In this document: positions 16,455 to 26,129 of the stretch, one piece after another
Layout of the letters: every line of letters starts with the position of its first letter
Numbering within the stretch: position 1 is the first letter of the stretch
Origin: Bosea beijingensis
GTDB taxonomy: Bacteria > Pseudomonadota > Alphaproteobacteria > Rhizobiales > Beijerinckiaceae
Direction of reading: 5' to 3'
Assembly: GCF_030758975.1 (NCBI RefSeq)
Contig: NZ_CP132359.1
Span: 1,442,811-1,506,810, forward strand
DNA length: 64,000 nt
Notes under the pieces: generated by a model
What the model was told of the DNA's origin: nothing
The model's input: the letters and a program-made list of their open reading frames with translations, nothing else
Database searches by the model: none
Program-made: the position numbers and the translations under genes

Positions 16455-17600
16455 ATGGCCCAGGCCCGCCGCCCTGCCTCTTCCGAAACCGGTGATCCGC
16501 TCCTGCTCACGCCCGGCCCGCTGACCACCAGCAAGGCAATCAAGGAGGCGATGGTCCATGACTGGGGTTCCCGCGACGCGACCTTCGTCGGCATCAACAA
16601 GGCGGTTCTGGAAGAGCTGCCGAAGATCATCCATGGCGGCGATGATTTCGTCACGGTGCCGATGCAGGGCTCCGGCACCTTCGCCGTCGAGGCGATGTTG
16701 ACCACTTTCGTGCCGCGCGATGGCAAGATCCTGATCCTGATCAACGGCGCCTATGGTCAGCGCGCCAAGCGCATCGTCGAGATTGCCGGCCGCGCCGTCG
16801 CCATCCACGAAACCGCCGAGGATACCCCGCCAGATCTCGCCGAGGTCGACCGCATGCTGGTCGCCGACACGGCGATCACCCACATCTTCACCGTCCATTG
16901 CGAGACGACCAGCGGCATCCGCAACCCGGTCGAGGCGATCGCCGCGCTGGCCAAGCGCCATGGCCGCCGCCTGCTGGTCGACTCGATGAGCGCTTTCGGC
17001 GCGCTGCCGCTCGACAGCCGCGAGGTCTATTTCGACGCGGTCGCCGCCTCCTCGAACAAGTGCATCCAGGGCGTTCCCGGCCTCGGCTTCGTCATCGCCC
17101 GCAAGAGCGCTCTCGCCGAGACCAAGGGCAATGCCACCACGCTGGTGCTCGACCTCCACGACCAGAATGCCGGCTTCGAGCGCACCGGCCAGTACCGCTT
17201 CACCCCGCCGATCCATGTCATCGTCGCCTTCCACGCGGCCTTGCAGGAATTCTGGGCCGAGGGCGGCGTCGCCGGCCGCGGCGAGCGCTATGCCGAGAAC
17301 GCCCGCATCCTGATCGAGGGCATGGAAGGGCTCGGCTTCCGCACGCTGCTGCCGGCGGCCCGGCAGGCGCCGATCATCGTCACCTTCCACATGCCGGAGG
17401 ACAAGAACTTCGTCTTCCAGCGCTTCTACGACGCGCTGAAGGATGCCGGCTACGTGATCTACCCCGGCAAGCTGACGGTCGCCGACAGCTTCCGCATCGG
17501 CTGCATTGGCGCGCTCGGCGCGCAGGACATGCGGGCCTTCGTCGCCACAGTGTCGGATGTCCTTGATGAAATGGGCGTCGGCCTGAAGTCGGCCGCGTGA
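16455..17600 (+). CDS. phnW: 2-aminoethylphosphonate-pyruvate transaminase
   Basis: Converts 2-aminoethylphosphonate plus pyruvate to phosphonoacetaldehyde plus alanine. The 381-residue protein opens with the family signature PLLLTPGPLTTSKAIKEAM (residues 15-33), has the phosphonate-binding loop MQGSGTFAVEA (70-80), the pyridine-nitrogen Asp in LVDSMSAFGALP (174-185), and the Schiff-base Lys202 in AASSNKCIQGVPG. The ATG at 16455 directly precedes this; a longer frame from 16398 adds an unconserved leader. It is the first gene of phnW-phnA-phnY. Since phnY is also present, phosphonoacetaldehyde goes on by oxidation and hydrolysis rather than by phosphonatase (no phnX is seen). Confidence 0.95.
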   Translation: MAQARRPASSETGDPLLLTPGPLTTSKAIKEAMVHDWGSRDATFVGINKAVLEELPKIIHGGDDFVTVPMQGSGTFAVEAMLTTFVPRDGKILILINGAYGQRAKRIVEIAGRAVAIHETAEDTPPDLAEVDRMLVADTAITHIFTVHCETTSGIRNPVEAIAALAKRHGRRLLVDSMSAFGALPLDSREVYFDAVAASSNKCIQGVPGLGFVIARKSALAETKGNATTLVLDLHDQNAGFERTGQYRFTPPIHVIVAFHAALQEFWAEGGVAGRGERYAENARILIEGMEGLGFRTLLPAARQAPIIVTFHMPEDKNFVFQRFYDALKDAGYVIYPGKLTVADSFRIGCIGALGAQDMRAFVATVSDVLDEMGVGLKSAA

Positions 17601-17611
17601 GGAGCCCAGAG

Positions 17612-18865
17612 ATGACGATGCACACGAAGATCGGCTCGGATGTCGTTGCGAACGGTCGCGAATATGCGCGGCCGCAGCGCCCGACGGTGGTGATCTGCAT
17701 GGACGGCTCGGAGCCGGCCTATATCGAGGCGGCGAGCGCCAAGGGCCTGACGCCGAACCTCGACCGGATCATGAAGACCGGTGCCAGCACGCACGCCTAT
17801 TCGGTCATCCCGAGCTTCACCAACCCGAACAACCTCTCGATCATCACCGGCCGCCCGCCGGTCTGGCACGGCATTGCCGGCAACTTCTTCTATGACCGCG
17901 AGGCCAAGGAAGAGGTGATGATGAACGATGCCCGCTTCCTGCGGGCGCCGACCATCCTGGCCGAGTTCCAGAAGGCCGGCTTCAAGGTCGCGATGGTCAC
18001 CGCCAAGGACAAGCTGCGCACCCTGCTCGGCAAGGGGCTCGACTTCACCGCCGGCAGCGCGATCGCCTTCTCGTCGGAGAAGGCCGACAAGGCCAACAAG
18101 GCCGAGAACGGCATCGAGAACGTGCTCGATTTCGTCGGCATGCCGGTCCCGTCGGTCTATTCGGCCGATCTCTCGGAATTCGTCTTCGCCGCCGGCGTCA
18201 AGCTGCTGGAGACCTTCAAGCCGGACCTGATGTATCTCTCGACCACCGACTATGTGCAGCACAAGGCGGGGCCGGGTTCGGAGATGGCGGACTCGTTCTA
18301 CGCCATGTTCGACGCCTATGTCGGCAAGCTCGATGCGCTCGGCTGCACGCTGGTCATCACCGCCGACCACGGCATGAACGACAAGCATCTCGCCAATGGC
18401 GAGCCGGATGTCGTCTATCTCCAGAGCCTGATGGACGAGTGGTACGGCAAGGGCACGATGCGCGTGATCCTGCCGATCACCGACCCCTATGTCGTTCATC
18501 ACGGCGCGCTCGGCTCCTTCGCCACGGTCTACCTGCCCGATGGCGCCAGCCAGGAGGAGGTCGCGGCCCGCATCTCCGGCCTCGACGGCATCGCGCTGGC
18601 GGTGACGTCTGCCGAGGCCTGCGAGCGCTTCGAACTGCCGGCCGACCGGATCGGCGATGTCGTGGTCGTCTCGACCCGCCGGAAGGTGATCGGCACCTCG
18701 CCCGACAGGCACGATCTCTCGGGCCTGACCGAGCCGCTGCGCTCGCATGGCGGCATCACCGAGCAGCGCGTGCCGATGATCGCCAACCGGCCGATAACGG
18801 TGCCGATGGGCCGCACGCTCCGCAATTTCGACGTCTTCGACGTCGCCCTGAACCTGGTGAACTGA
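17612..18865 (+). CDS. phnA: Phosphonoacetate hydrolase
   Basis: Cleaves the C-P bond of phosphonoacetate to acetate and phosphate; a two-zinc alkaline-phosphatase-superfamily enzyme. The 417-residue sequence shows ligands and nucleophile: Asp31 in [11 protein letters not shown], Thr70 in [11 protein letters not shown], Asp213 and His217 in [10 protein letters not shown], and Asp252-His253 in ITADHGMND. The start at 17612 has GAGGAG upstream; a GTG at 17597 overlaps the phnW stop. It lies 11 bases after phnW and one base before phnY in one transcription unit, completing the phosphonoacetaldehyde to acetate branch with phnY. Confidence 0.95.
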   Translation: MTMHTKIGSDVVANGREYARPQRPTVVICMDGSEPAYIEAASAKGLTPNLDRIMKTGASTHAYSVIPSFTNPNNLSIITGRPPVWHGIAGNFFYDREAKEEVMMNDARFLRAPTILAEFQKAGFKVAMVTAKDKLRTLLGKGLDFTAGSAIAFSSEKADKANKAENGIENVLDFVGMPVPSVYSADLSEFVFAAGVKLLETFKPDLMYLSTTDYVQHKAGPGSEMADSFYAMFDAYVGKLDALGCTLVITADHGMNDKHLANGEPDVVYLQSLMDEWYGKGTMRVILPITDPYVVHHGALGSFATVYLPDGASQEEVAARISGLDGIALAVTSAEACERFELPADRIGDVVVVSTRRKVIGTSPDRHDLSGLTEPLRSHGGITEQRVPMIANRPITVPMGRTLRNFDVFDVALNLVN

Positions 18866-18866
18866 G

Positions 18867-20318
18867 ATGAACGCGACGGTGAAGCCGCCGGTGCGGCGCG
18901 AGGCGATGCGCATCGCCGGCAAGCTGGTCACGACCGACGACATGGTCGAGGTCAGGAACCCCTATGACGACAGCGTCGTCGGCCTGATCCCGGCCGCCCG
19001 GCCCGAGCATGTCCGCGAGGCCTTCGCCAAGGCGAAAGCGTTCAAGCCGACGCTCTCCCGCTACGAGCGCCAGCAGATCCTGCAGAAGACGGCCGAGTTG
19101 TTGCGCGACCGCAAGGAGCTTTTCGCCAAGCTCATCACGGCGGAAGCCGGCCTGTGCTGGAAGGATTCGCTCTACGAGGCCAGCCGCGCCTATGACGTCT
19201 GGTCCTTCGCGGCCCAGCTCACCATCAAGGACGATGGCGAGATGTTCTCCTGCGACATCTCGCCGAACGGCAAGGCGCGCAAGATCTTCACCACGCGCCA
19301 GCCGCTGCTCGGCGTGATCTCGGCGATCACCCCGTTCAACCACCCGCTCAACATGGTCAGCCACAAGCTGGCCCCGGCGATCGCGACCAATAACCGCCTC
19401 GTGCTGAAGCCGACGGAGCTGACCCCGCTGACCGCGCTGGCGCTCGCCGACGTGCTCTACGAGGCCGGCCTGCCGCCGGAGATGCTCTCGGTCGTCACCG
19501 GCAACCCTTCGACCATGGGCGATGCGATGATCACCGACCCGGACGCGGATCTGGTGACCTTCACCGGCTCGGTCCGCGTCGGCAAGCACATCGCCGATAC
19601 GGCGGGCTACAAGCGCATCGTGCTGGAGCTCGGCGGCAACGATCCACTGATCGTCATGGAGGATGCCGATCTCGACAAGGCGGCGGAGCTTGCCGTCACC
19701 GGCGCGACCAAGAATTCCGGCCAGCGCTGCACGGCGGTGAAGCGCATCCTCGTGGTCGAGAGCGTCGCCGACGCCTTCTCCAAGCTCGTCGTCGAGAAAG
19801 CCAAGAAGCTGAAATGCGGCGATCCGATGGAACCGAATACCGATGTCGGCTGTGTCATCAACGCCCGCTCGGCCGCGCTCTTCCAGGCCCGCGTCGACGA
19901 CGCGGTGACCAAGGGCGCCGAGGTTCTCTACGGCAAGCGGGCGGAAGGCGCGCTGTTCCACCCGACCGTGGTCGACAAGATCCCCTACACCTGCGAGCTG
20001 GTGCATGAGGAGACCTTCGGTCCGGTGATCCCGATCATTCGCGTGCCCGACGACATCGCCGAGGTCATCCGGATCTCGAACTCCACCGCCTATGGCCTCT
20101 CTTCCGGCATCTGCACTAACCGCTACGATTACATCCAGCGCTTCGTCGCCGATCTGGAGGTTGGCACGGTCAACCTCTGGGAGGTCCCGGGCTACCGGAT
20201 CGAGATGTCCCCGTTTGGCGGCATCAAGGATTCCGGCCTCGGCTACAAGGAGGGCGTCGTCGAGGCGATGAAGTCCTTCACCAACGTCAAGACGTGGTCC
20301 ATGCCCTGGACCGCGTGA
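18867..20318 (+). CDS. phnY: Phosphonoacetaldehyde dehydrogenase
   Basis: NAD-dependent aldehyde dehydrogenase of 483 residues that oxidises phosphonoacetaldehyde to phosphonoacetate. Catalytic Cys288 lies in [11 protein letters not shown], general base Glu254 in VLELGGNDP, and the cofactor-binding stretch is [13 protein letters not shown]. The CTAVKR context after the catalytic Cys matches PhnY-type dehydrogenases rather than succinate semialdehyde dehydrogenases (compare 32713-34173). It starts one base after phnA and ends before a strong intrinsic terminator, which sets the end of the phnWAY unit. Confidence 0.93.
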   Translation: MNATVKPPVRREAMRIAGKLVTTDDMVEVRNPYDDSVVGLIPAARPEHVREAFAKAKAFKPTLSRYERQQILQKTAELLRDRKELFAKLITAEAGLCWKDSLYEASRAYDVWSFAAQLTIKDDGEMFSCDISPNGKARKIFTTRQPLLGVISAITPFNHPLNMVSHKLAPAIATNNRLVLKPTELTPLTALALADVLYEAGLPPEMLSVVTGNPSTMGDAMITDPDADLVTFTGSVRVGKHIADTAGYKRIVLELGGNDPLIVMEDADLDKAAELAVTGATKNSGQRCTAVKRILVVESVADAFSKLVVEKAKKLKCGDPMEPNTDVGCVINARSAALFQARVDDAVTKGAEVLYGKRAEGALFHPTVVDKIPYTCELVHEETFGPVIPIIRVPDDIAEVIRISNSTAYGLSSGICTNRYDYIQRFVADLEVGTVNLWEVPGYRIEMSPFGGIKDSGLGYKEGVVEAMKSFTNVKTWSMPWTA

Positions 20319-20332
20319 AACAAGAAAAGCCA

Positions 20333-20362
20333 ACGCAGGCGGAGCGATCCGCCTGCGTTTTC
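20333..20362 (+). terminator. Intrinsic terminator after phnY
   Basis: An 11-bp perfect stem ACGCAGGCGGA / TCCGCCTGCGT with a GCGA tetraloop is followed by TTTTCGTCTG, 14 bases after the phnY stop. This is the cleanest rho-independent terminator in the window and separates phnWAY from the importer genes. Confidence 0.85.
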
Positions 20363-20426
20363 GTCTGTCAGGGGAAGAAAACGTCGCAAGAGCGTTCAAA
20401 CCAATCGAAAAACAGGGGATGATAAT

Positions 20427-21446
20427 ATGAAGAACTGGCTTGCTTCCTGCGTCATCGGGGCCATCGCGCTCGCGTTTCCGGGCGTCGCCCAGGCGCAGAA
20501 GACGAAGGTGACCGTCTACACCGCCCTGGAGAACGACCAGCTCGGACCCTTCAAGGCCTCGATCGAGAAGGCCGTGCCCGAGGCTGAGGTCGTCTGGGTC
20601 CGCGATTCCACCGGCGTCATCACCGCCCGCTTCCTCGCCGAGAAGGACAATCCCCGCGCCGACATGGTGATGGGTCTGGCGGCCTCGAGCCTGCTGATGT
20701 TCGAGAAGGCCGGCCTGCTCGAAACCTACAAGCCTGCCGGCGCCGACGCGCTGAAGCCGGTCTTCCGCGACGAGAAGGAGCCCTATACCTGGACCGGCAT
20801 GGACGCCTATCTCGGCGTCGTCTGCTACAATACCGCCGAGGCCAAGGGCGTCCCGGTCCCGAGCTCCTGGAAGGACCTGCTCAACCCGGCCTTCAAGGGC
20901 AAGATCGTGATGCCGCATCCGGCTTCCTCCGGCACCGGCTACCTCATGGTCGCCGGCTGGCTGCAGAGCATGGGCGAGGCCGAGGGCTGGAAGTTCATGG
21001 ACGGGCTGCACGAGAATATCGGCGCCTACCTGCATTCGGGCTCGGCGCCTTGCGTCCAGGCGGCGCGCGGCGAGCGCACCATCGGTCTGGCGCTCGACAT
21101 GCGCGGCGCTTCCGAGAAGAGCAAGGGCGCGCCGATCGAGGTCGTGATCCCGAAGGAGGGCGTGGGCTGGGAGATGGAGGCCAGCGCCATCGTCAAGGGG
21201 TCCAAGAACCTCGCGCTCGCCAAGAAGATCGCCGACTGGTCGACCACGAAGGATGCCAACGAGCTCTATTCGAAGACCTATGCGATCGTCGCCGCGCCCG
21301 GCGTCGGCTCCAAGCCGGCCAACTACCCCGCCAATGCCGAAGCCGGCATGATCAAGAACGATCTCGGCTGGATGGCCGACAATCGCGACCGCGTGCTCGC
21401 CGAGTGGTCGAAGCGCTACGAGTCCAAGGCTGCGCCGAAGAACTGA
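20427..21446 (+). CDS. aepX: 2-aminoethylphosphonate-type ABC transporter substrate-binding protein
   Basis: A 339-residue periplasmic binding protein. The signal peptide is CVIGAIALAFPGVAQA (to about residue 23), and the mature part starts QKTKVTVYTALENDQL, the family pattern of iron/phosphonate-type binding proteins. SGTGYLMVAGWLQSMGE, HSGSAPCVQAARGE and GLALDMRG are typical of the group annotated as PhnS2 or AepX, which binds 2-aminoethylphosphonate. It stands behind its own promoter region (after the phnY terminator) and is followed by a 16-bp hairpin before the ATPase gene. The ligand assignment rests on the family and on phnWAY next door. Confidence 0.87.
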   Translation: MKNWLASCVIGAIALAFPGVAQAQKTKVTVYTALENDQLGPFKASIEKAVPEAEVVWVRDSTGVITARFLAEKDNPRADMVMGLAASSLLMFEKAGLLETYKPAGADALKPVFRDEKEPYTWTGMDAYLGVVCYNTAEAKGVPVPSSWKDLLNPAFKGKIVMPHPASSGTGYLMVAGWLQSMGEAEGWKFMDGLHENIGAYLHSGSAPCVQAARGERTIGLALDMRGASEKSKGAPIEVVIPKEGVGWEMEASAIVKGSKNLALAKKIADWSTTKDANELYSKTYAIVAAPGVGSKPANYPANAEAGMIKNDLGWMADNRDRVLAEWSKRYESKAAPKN

Positions 21447-21453
21447 GCCTCTG

Positions 21454-21489
21454 CCGTGCCGCCGGCCGCTTGGGCGGCCGGCGGCACGG
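21454..21489 (+). terminator. 16-bp hairpin after aepX (3'-end stabiliser)
   Basis: Perfect 16-base arms at 21454-21469 and 21474-21489 close a TTGG loop, eight bases after the binding-protein stop. No U-run follows, so partial read-through into the ATPase gene is expected, giving more binding protein than ATPase. Confidence 0.65.
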
Positions 21490-21564
21490 TCTGTGCAAGA
21501 CGTCAGGAGAAGTCCCGCTGCTGCGCGGGGCGGATCTCTGCCCGTTCAGATGAAGGCCGGCCCG

Positions 21565-22656
21565 ATGTCCACAAACACGACCCCGTTCCTCTCGGTCCGC
21601 AATCTCGCCAAGAATTTCGGCGCGTTCCGGGCGTTGCGCGACATCGATCTCGATATCCATCGGGGCGAGTTCGTCTGCTTCCTCGGCCCCTCCGGCTGCG
21701 GCAAGACCACTTTGCTGCGGGCGGTCGCCGGGCTCGACCTGCAGGATAGCGGCACCATCCATATGGGCGGACGCGACGTGTCGCATGCCAGCCCCTCAGA
21801 GCGCGATTTCGGCATCGTCTTCCAGTCCTATGCGCTTTTTCCCAATCTGACCGTCGCCGACAATGTCGGCTACGGGCTGGTCAACCGGCGCCGCTCGCGT
21901 GACGAGATCGCCAAGCGGGTCAATGAGCTTCTGGCGCTCGTCGGCCTGCCGGACCAGGGCAGGAAGTATCCGGTCCAGCTCTCGGGCGGACAGCAGCAGC
22001 GCGTGGCGCTGGCGCGCGCGCTCGCCACCTCGCCGGAACTGCTGCTGCTTGACGAGCCGCTCTCGGCGCTCGATGCCAAGGTCCGTGTCCGCCTGCGCGA
22101 CGAGATGCGCTCGCTGCAGCAGCGGCTCGGCGTGACCACGATCATGGTGACGCATGACCAGGAGGAGGCGCTCGCCATGGCCGACCGCATCGTCGTGATG
22201 CGCGACGGCGCCGTCGAGCAGGTCGGCTCGCCCGAGGAGATCTACCGCCGCCCGGCCACGCCCTTCGTCGCCGATTTCGTCGGGCATATGACCTTCATGG
22301 ACGCGATCGTGACCGGCCCGGGCAAGGTCCGCGTCGACGAGCTCGACCTCGTCGTAGCCAATGCCACGCCCTTCGCCGTCGGCACGCCGGTCAGGCTCGC
22401 GATGCGCCCCGAAGAGGTGCGCACCCGCAGCATCGGCGATGACACGCCGAACCGCTTCGAGGCGACGATCGGGGACCTTGCCTTCCTCGGCTCCTATTGC
22501 CGGGCGCATCTCGAGCCGACCGGTTCGCGCAAGACCCGGATCGCCGCCGATTTCTCGACCAATGCCATGCGCGATCTCGGCATCGTTCCCGGGCAGGTGC
22601 GCTCCGTCGCCTTTCCGCCCGAGGCCCTGCATGTCTTTGCAGGCGACGGACGATGA
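21565..22656 (+). CDS. aepV: 2-aminoethylphosphonate-type ABC transporter ATP-binding protein
   Basis: A 363-residue ATPase with an added C-terminal regulatory (TOBE-like) domain. Walker A is GPSGCGKTTLL, the Q-loop VFQSYALFPNLT, the signature SGGQQQRVALARAL, Walker B LLLLDEPLSALDAK and the switch MVTHDQEEAL. The tail (AMRPEEVRTRS) is the TOBE region. I use ATG at 21565 with GAAGG upstream; ATG at 21550 is possible. Its TGA overlaps the permease ATG (ATGA), showing translational coupling. It is called PhnT2 in some schemes. Confidence 0.87.
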   Translation: MSTNTTPFLSVRNLAKNFGAFRALRDIDLDIHRGEFVCFLGPSGCGKTTLLRAVAGLDLQDSGTIHMGGRDVSHASPSERDFGIVFQSYALFPNLTVADNVGYGLVNRRRSRDEIAKRVNELLALVGLPDQGRKYPVQLSGGQQQRVALARALATSPELLLLDEPLSALDAKVRVRLRDEMRSLQQRLGVTTIMVTHDQEEALAMADRIVVMRDGAVEQVGSPEEIYRRPATPFVADFVGHMTFMDAIVTGPGKVRVDELDLVVANATPFAVGTPVRLAMRPEEVRTRSIGDDTPNRFEATIGDLAFLGSYCRAHLEPTGSRKTRIAADFSTNAMRDLGIVPGQVRSVAFPPEALHVFAGDGR

Positions 22657-24368
22657 GCGATCTCGCACCGCCCTTGCCGATGACCGATGCACCCGTGAAA
22701 GTCGCGCCGCTGCGGATCAGCGAGCGCCATGTCGCCGGCGCGCTGATCCTGGCGCTCTGCGCGGTGCTCGTCCTGATCATCGCGCTGCCGCTCTGGTCGC
22801 TGCTCTCCAAGAGCCTGGAAAACACGGACGGGAAGTTCGTCGGCCTCGCCAATTTCGTCAGCTACGCGACGACGCCGAGCCTGTTCTATTCGCTGCTGAA
22901 CAGCCTGCTCGTCGCCGGCGCGACCACCGTGATCGTGGTGCCGCTGGCTTTCCTTTACGCCTATGCGCTGCGTCGCAGTTGCATCCCGGCCAAGGGCGCC
23001 TTCTACGCCGCGGCGATGATCCCGGTCTTCGCGCCTTCGCTGCTGTCGGGGCTGGCGCTGATCTATCTCTTTGGCAACCAGGGCATCCTGAAGTCCTGGA
23101 TGATGGGCGCCTCGCTCTATGGCCCCGTCGGCATCATCGCGGCGGAGGCGCTCTACAGCTTCCCGCATGCGATGCTGATCCTCGTCACGGCGCTGGCGCT
23201 CTCGGACGGGCGCCTGCGCGAGGCTGCGGACGCGATGGGCACCTCGCGCTGGCGCATCTTCCACACGATCACCCTGCCGGGCGCGCGCTATGGCGTGATC
23301 AGCGCGACCTTCGTCGTCTTCACGCTGGTCATCACCGATTTCGGCATTCCCAAAGTCATCGGCGGCCAGTTCAGCGTGCTGGCGACCGACGCCTACCGGC
23401 AGGTCGTCGGCCAGCAGAATTTCCCAATGGGCGCCGTCGTCGGCATCATCCTGCTCGTGCCGGCCGTGCTCGCCTTCTTCGTCGATCGCGTCGTGCAGCG
23501 GCGCCAGAGCGCCATGCTTTCGGCCCGCGCCGTCCCTTACGTTCCCAAGCCGGAGCGGCGCCGCGACCTTGCCCTGCTCGGCTTCGTCAGCCTGATCGCG
23601 CTCGCCATCGTCGGGCCTTACGCGGTCGCCTTCTGGGGCTCCTTCGTCAAATACTGGCCCTACAATCTCTCGCTGACCCTGGGCAATTACGACTTCTCGA
23701 CGGTCGAGCCTGAGGGCTGGGGGCCTTACCGCAACTCGCTGCTGCTGGCTTCGTTGACGGCGGTGATCGGCACGGCGCTGATCTTTACCGGCGCCTATCT
23801 GATCGAGAAGGTGAAGCTCTTCCCGCGGCTGCGCGCCTTCGCCCAGTTCCTGGCTATGCTGCCGATGGCGGTGCCCGGCCTCGTGCTCGGCCTCGGCTAC
23901 GTCTTCTTCTACAATGCCGGCTGGAACCCGCTCGGTTTCCTCTATGGGACGCTGGCGATCCTGGTGATCAATACCGTCGCGCATTTCTACACGGTCGGGC
24001 ACATCACGGCGCTGACCAGCCTGAAGCAGCTCGACAGCGAGTTCGAGTCGGTCTCTGCCTCGCTCAAGGTGCCGTTCTGGTCGACCTTCCGCCGCGTGAC
24101 CGCGCCGATCTGCCTCCCGGCGATCCTCGACATCGCGGTCTATGTCTTCGTCAACGCGCTGACGACGGTCTCCGCCGTGATCTTCCTCTACGGGGCCGAC
24201 ACCAAGCTCGCCTCGATCGCGATCGTCCATATGGATGAGGCTGGCGCCATGGCTTCCGCCGCCGGCATGGCGAGCGTCATCATGGCGACCGCCATCGCCG
24301 TGAAGCTCGCCCATGTCGGCCTCGACCATTTGGTCTTCGGCCGCCTGCAGCAATGGCGCCAGCGTTAG
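22653..24368 (+). CDS. aepW: 2-aminoethylphosphonate-type ABC transporter permease (fused two-domain)
   Basis: A 571-residue membrane protein with two homologous halves of about six membrane segments each, so one gene supplies both halves of the channel. Coupling loops are visible in each half: LREAADAMGTSRWRIFHTITLP (first half, about residues 188-209) and a degenerate counterpart EFESVSASLKVPFWSTFRRVTAP (second half). Length and duplicated layout match the PhnU2/AepW group and FbpB-like permeases. It overlaps the ATPase gene by four bases, and its stop is one base before the phosphoesterase ATG. Confidence 0.87.
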   Translation: MSDLAPPLPMTDAPVKVAPLRISERHVAGALILALCAVLVLIIALPLWSLLSKSLENTDGKFVGLANFVSYATTPSLFYSLLNSLLVAGATTVIVVPLAFLYAYALRRSCIPAKGAFYAAAMIPVFAPSLLSGLALIYLFGNQGILKSWMMGASLYGPVGIIAAEALYSFPHAMLILVTALALSDGRLREAADAMGTSRWRIFHTITLPGARYGVISATFVVFTLVITDFGIPKVIGGQFSVLATDAYRQVVGQQNFPMGAVVGIILLVPAVLAFFVDRVVQRRQSAMLSARAVPYVPKPERRRDLALLGFVSLIALAIVGPYAVAFWGSFVKYWPYNLSLTLGNYDFSTVEPEGWGPYRNSLLLASLTAVIGTALIFTGAYLIEKVKLFPRLRAFAQFLAMLPMAVPGLVLGLGYVFFYNAGWNPLGFLYGTLAILVINTVAHFYTVGHITALTSLKQLDSEFESVSASLKVPFWSTFRRVTAPICLPAILDIAVYVFVNALTTVSAVIFLYGADTKLASIAIVHMDEAGAMASAAGMASVIMATAIAVKLAHVGLDHLVFGRLQQWRQR

Positions 24369-24369
24369 G

Positions 24370-25110
24370 ATGCCGGCTGTGCGTCTTGGAGTGATCGCCG
24401 ATATCCATGGCAACCTGCCGGCGCTCCAAGCGGTGCTGGCGAAGCTCGATGCGCTCGCGCCGGATCGCATCGTCAATCTCGGCGATTGTGCCTCAGGCCC
24501 GCTCTGGCCGGCCGAGACGACAGCGCTGCTGAGATCACGGGCGATGAGCCATGTCCGGGGCAATCACGACCGGGCGATGGGCGCGACCTCGCCCGACGAA
24601 CTCGGCACCTCGGATAGCTATGCCTGGCAGGCGCTCGATCCTGAGGCCCGCACCTGGCTCGCCGGCCTGCCGGTCGAAATCATGGTAGAGGGCGCGCTCT
24701 GCTTCCATGCCTGCCCAGGCAACGACTCGACCTATCTGATGGAGGAGGTCCGGAACGGCTATCTCGTGCCGTCGCCGATCCTAACGATCGAGCAACGCCT
24801 CGCCGGGCGGGCGGCACCCTTGATGCTCTGCGGGCACAGCCATCAAGCGCGCACGGCGAGGTTGAGCTCCGGCGCGGTGGTCCTCAATCCCGGCAGCGTC
24901 GGCAATCCGGCCTATCGCGATACGAAGCCTGCCCATGTCTCCGAAAGCGGCATGCCCCATGCCCGCTTCGCCATCGTCACGCTCGGCCTGGAGATCGCGG
25001 TCGAGCATCATCTCGCGGTCTATGATTGGGAGCGCTCGGCCCGGCGTGCCGAGGAGAGCGGGCGGGCCGATTGGGCTCATGCGCTTCGGACGGGAAGGGC
25101 GCTCCCCTAG
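24370..25110 (+). CDS. Metallophosphoesterase (YfcE/MJ0936-type phosphodiesterase)
   Basis: A 246-residue calcineurin-like phosphoesterase. All metal-binding motifs are present: VIADIHGN (residues 8-15), NLGDCASGP, HVRGNHDRAM, a His in FHACPGND and CGHSHQAR, then VLNPGSVGNP. The ATG at 24370 follows the permease stop by one base, so it is the last gene of the importer operon. Some phosphonate clusters carry phosphoesterases that release phosphonate or phosphate from diesters. A role in freeing 2-aminoethylphosphonate from an esterified form is a guess. Confidence 0.8.
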   Translation: MPAVRLGVIADIHGNLPALQAVLAKLDALAPDRIVNLGDCASGPLWPAETTALLRSRAMSHVRGNHDRAMGATSPDELGTSDSYAWQALDPEARTWLAGLPVEIMVEGALCFHACPGNDSTYLMEEVRNGYLVPSPILTIEQRLAGRAAPLMLCGHSHQARTARLSSGAVVLNPGSVGNPAYRDTKPAHVSESGMPHARFAIVTLGLEIAVEHHLAVYDWERSARRAEESGRADWAHALRTGRALP

Positions 25111-25116
25111 CGCCGC

Positions 25117-25986
25117 TCACCCGCGCAAAGACCGCGCCAGCGCGAAGAAGGCCTGGATCGCCTTGCTGTTGCGGCGCTCATGCAGGCAGATCAGCTTCTC
25201 GTGCATCAGGAGCGGCGGCCCGGCGAGCGGGATGCGGACGAGCATGGGATCGTCCTCGCCGAATTCGGCAGCCGAGACGAAGCCGATTCCGCCGCCGGCC
25301 GCCACGATGGCGCGCACGGCCTCGCGCCCCTCAGCTTCGACCGCGTAGCTGAGGGCAACGCCCATTTCCGTCGCCCGCTGTTCCAGCAACTGGCGCGTGC
25401 GCGATCCACGCTCGCGTATGACCAGCGGCCAGCCTGCCAGCTCCGGCAATGAAAGCGCTGGATGCATCGCCGCCGGATGGCCCTTCGCCGCAAAGGCGAT
25501 GATCGGCGAGACATTGAGCGGCAGCACTTCGAAAGGTCGCTCGTCCGCCAGTTCGCCGAGCACGCCGATCTCGGCATCGTAGCCGATCAGCGTCTCGACG
25601 ATGCTGCCGGTATTGCCCTGCGCGATCGAGACCTGGATGCCGGGATGGCGTTCGCGGAAGTCGGTAAGCACATCGAGCACGTGATGCACGGAATCGGCGA
25701 CGATCCTGAGCGCGCCAGTGCGCAGCGAACGCTCCTCCTGCAGGAGCTCCAGCGCCTCGCCCTCGGCCCCGAACAGGCGATGCGTCAAAGTGAGCAGCCT
25801 CTGCCCGGCCGGCGTCAGGACGATCTGGCGATGGCGGCGGCTGAACAGCGCGACGTCGTATTCCTCCTCCAGTTTCCGGACCTGATCCGAGATCGCCGGC
25901 TGGGTGAGGTTGAGCGCCAGCGCCGCCTTCGAGAAGCCCCCGGACAGCGCGACCTGATGGAACGCACGGAGCTGGACATAGCGCAT
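25117..25986 (-). CDS. Second LysR-family regulator of the phosphonate island
   Basis: A 289-residue LysR protein. The winged helix spans LRAFHQVALSGGFSKAALAL and LTQPAISDQVRKLEEEYDVALFSRR (residues 6-50), and the co-inducer domain includes GALRIVADSVHHVLDVLTDF. It is convergent with the phosphoesterase and divergent from the pbfA-like gene at 26130. It parallels the first LysR (15469-16347), with which it shares the ADS[AV][TH]HV motif. It probably regulates 26130-28513, and both regulators may sense related aminophosphonates. Confidence 0.87.
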   Translation of the reverse strand: MRYVQLRAFHQVALSGGFSKAALALNLTQPAISDQVRKLEEEYDVALFSRRHRQIVLTPAGQRLLTLTHRLFGAEGEALELLQEERSLRTGALRIVADSVHHVLDVLTDFRERHPGIQVSIAQGNTGSIVETLIGYDAEIGVLGELADERPFEVLPLNVSPIIAFAAKGHPAAMHPALSLPELAGWPLVIRERGSRTRQLLEQRATEMGVALSYAVEAEGREAVRAIVAAGGGIGFVSAAEFGEDDPMLVRIPLAGPPLLMHEKLICLHERRNSKAIQAFFALARSLRG

Positions 25987-26022
25987 GGCAGGCGGAACCT
26001 CGAGAAGCCAATCCTGAACGAT

Positions 26023-26058
26023 ATCGCTAAAATTTATACTTGGATATGAAATAGCGAT
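26023..26058. promoter_or_regulatory. Inverted repeat in the lysR/pbfA divergent gap
   Basis: Arms ATCGCTA (26023-26029) and TAGCGAT (26052-26058) are separated by an AT-rich 22-base spacer in an otherwise GC-rich sequence. Location between divergent lysR and the pbfA-like gene suggests a LysR binding site with an overlapping promoter. Confidence 0.5.
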
Positions 26059-26129
26059 TTTTCAGATCAATCCCGCGCAGGCATTGTAACTCTCGACAGC
26101 GCCCGACCGGCGCGAACCGAGACCTTGCC

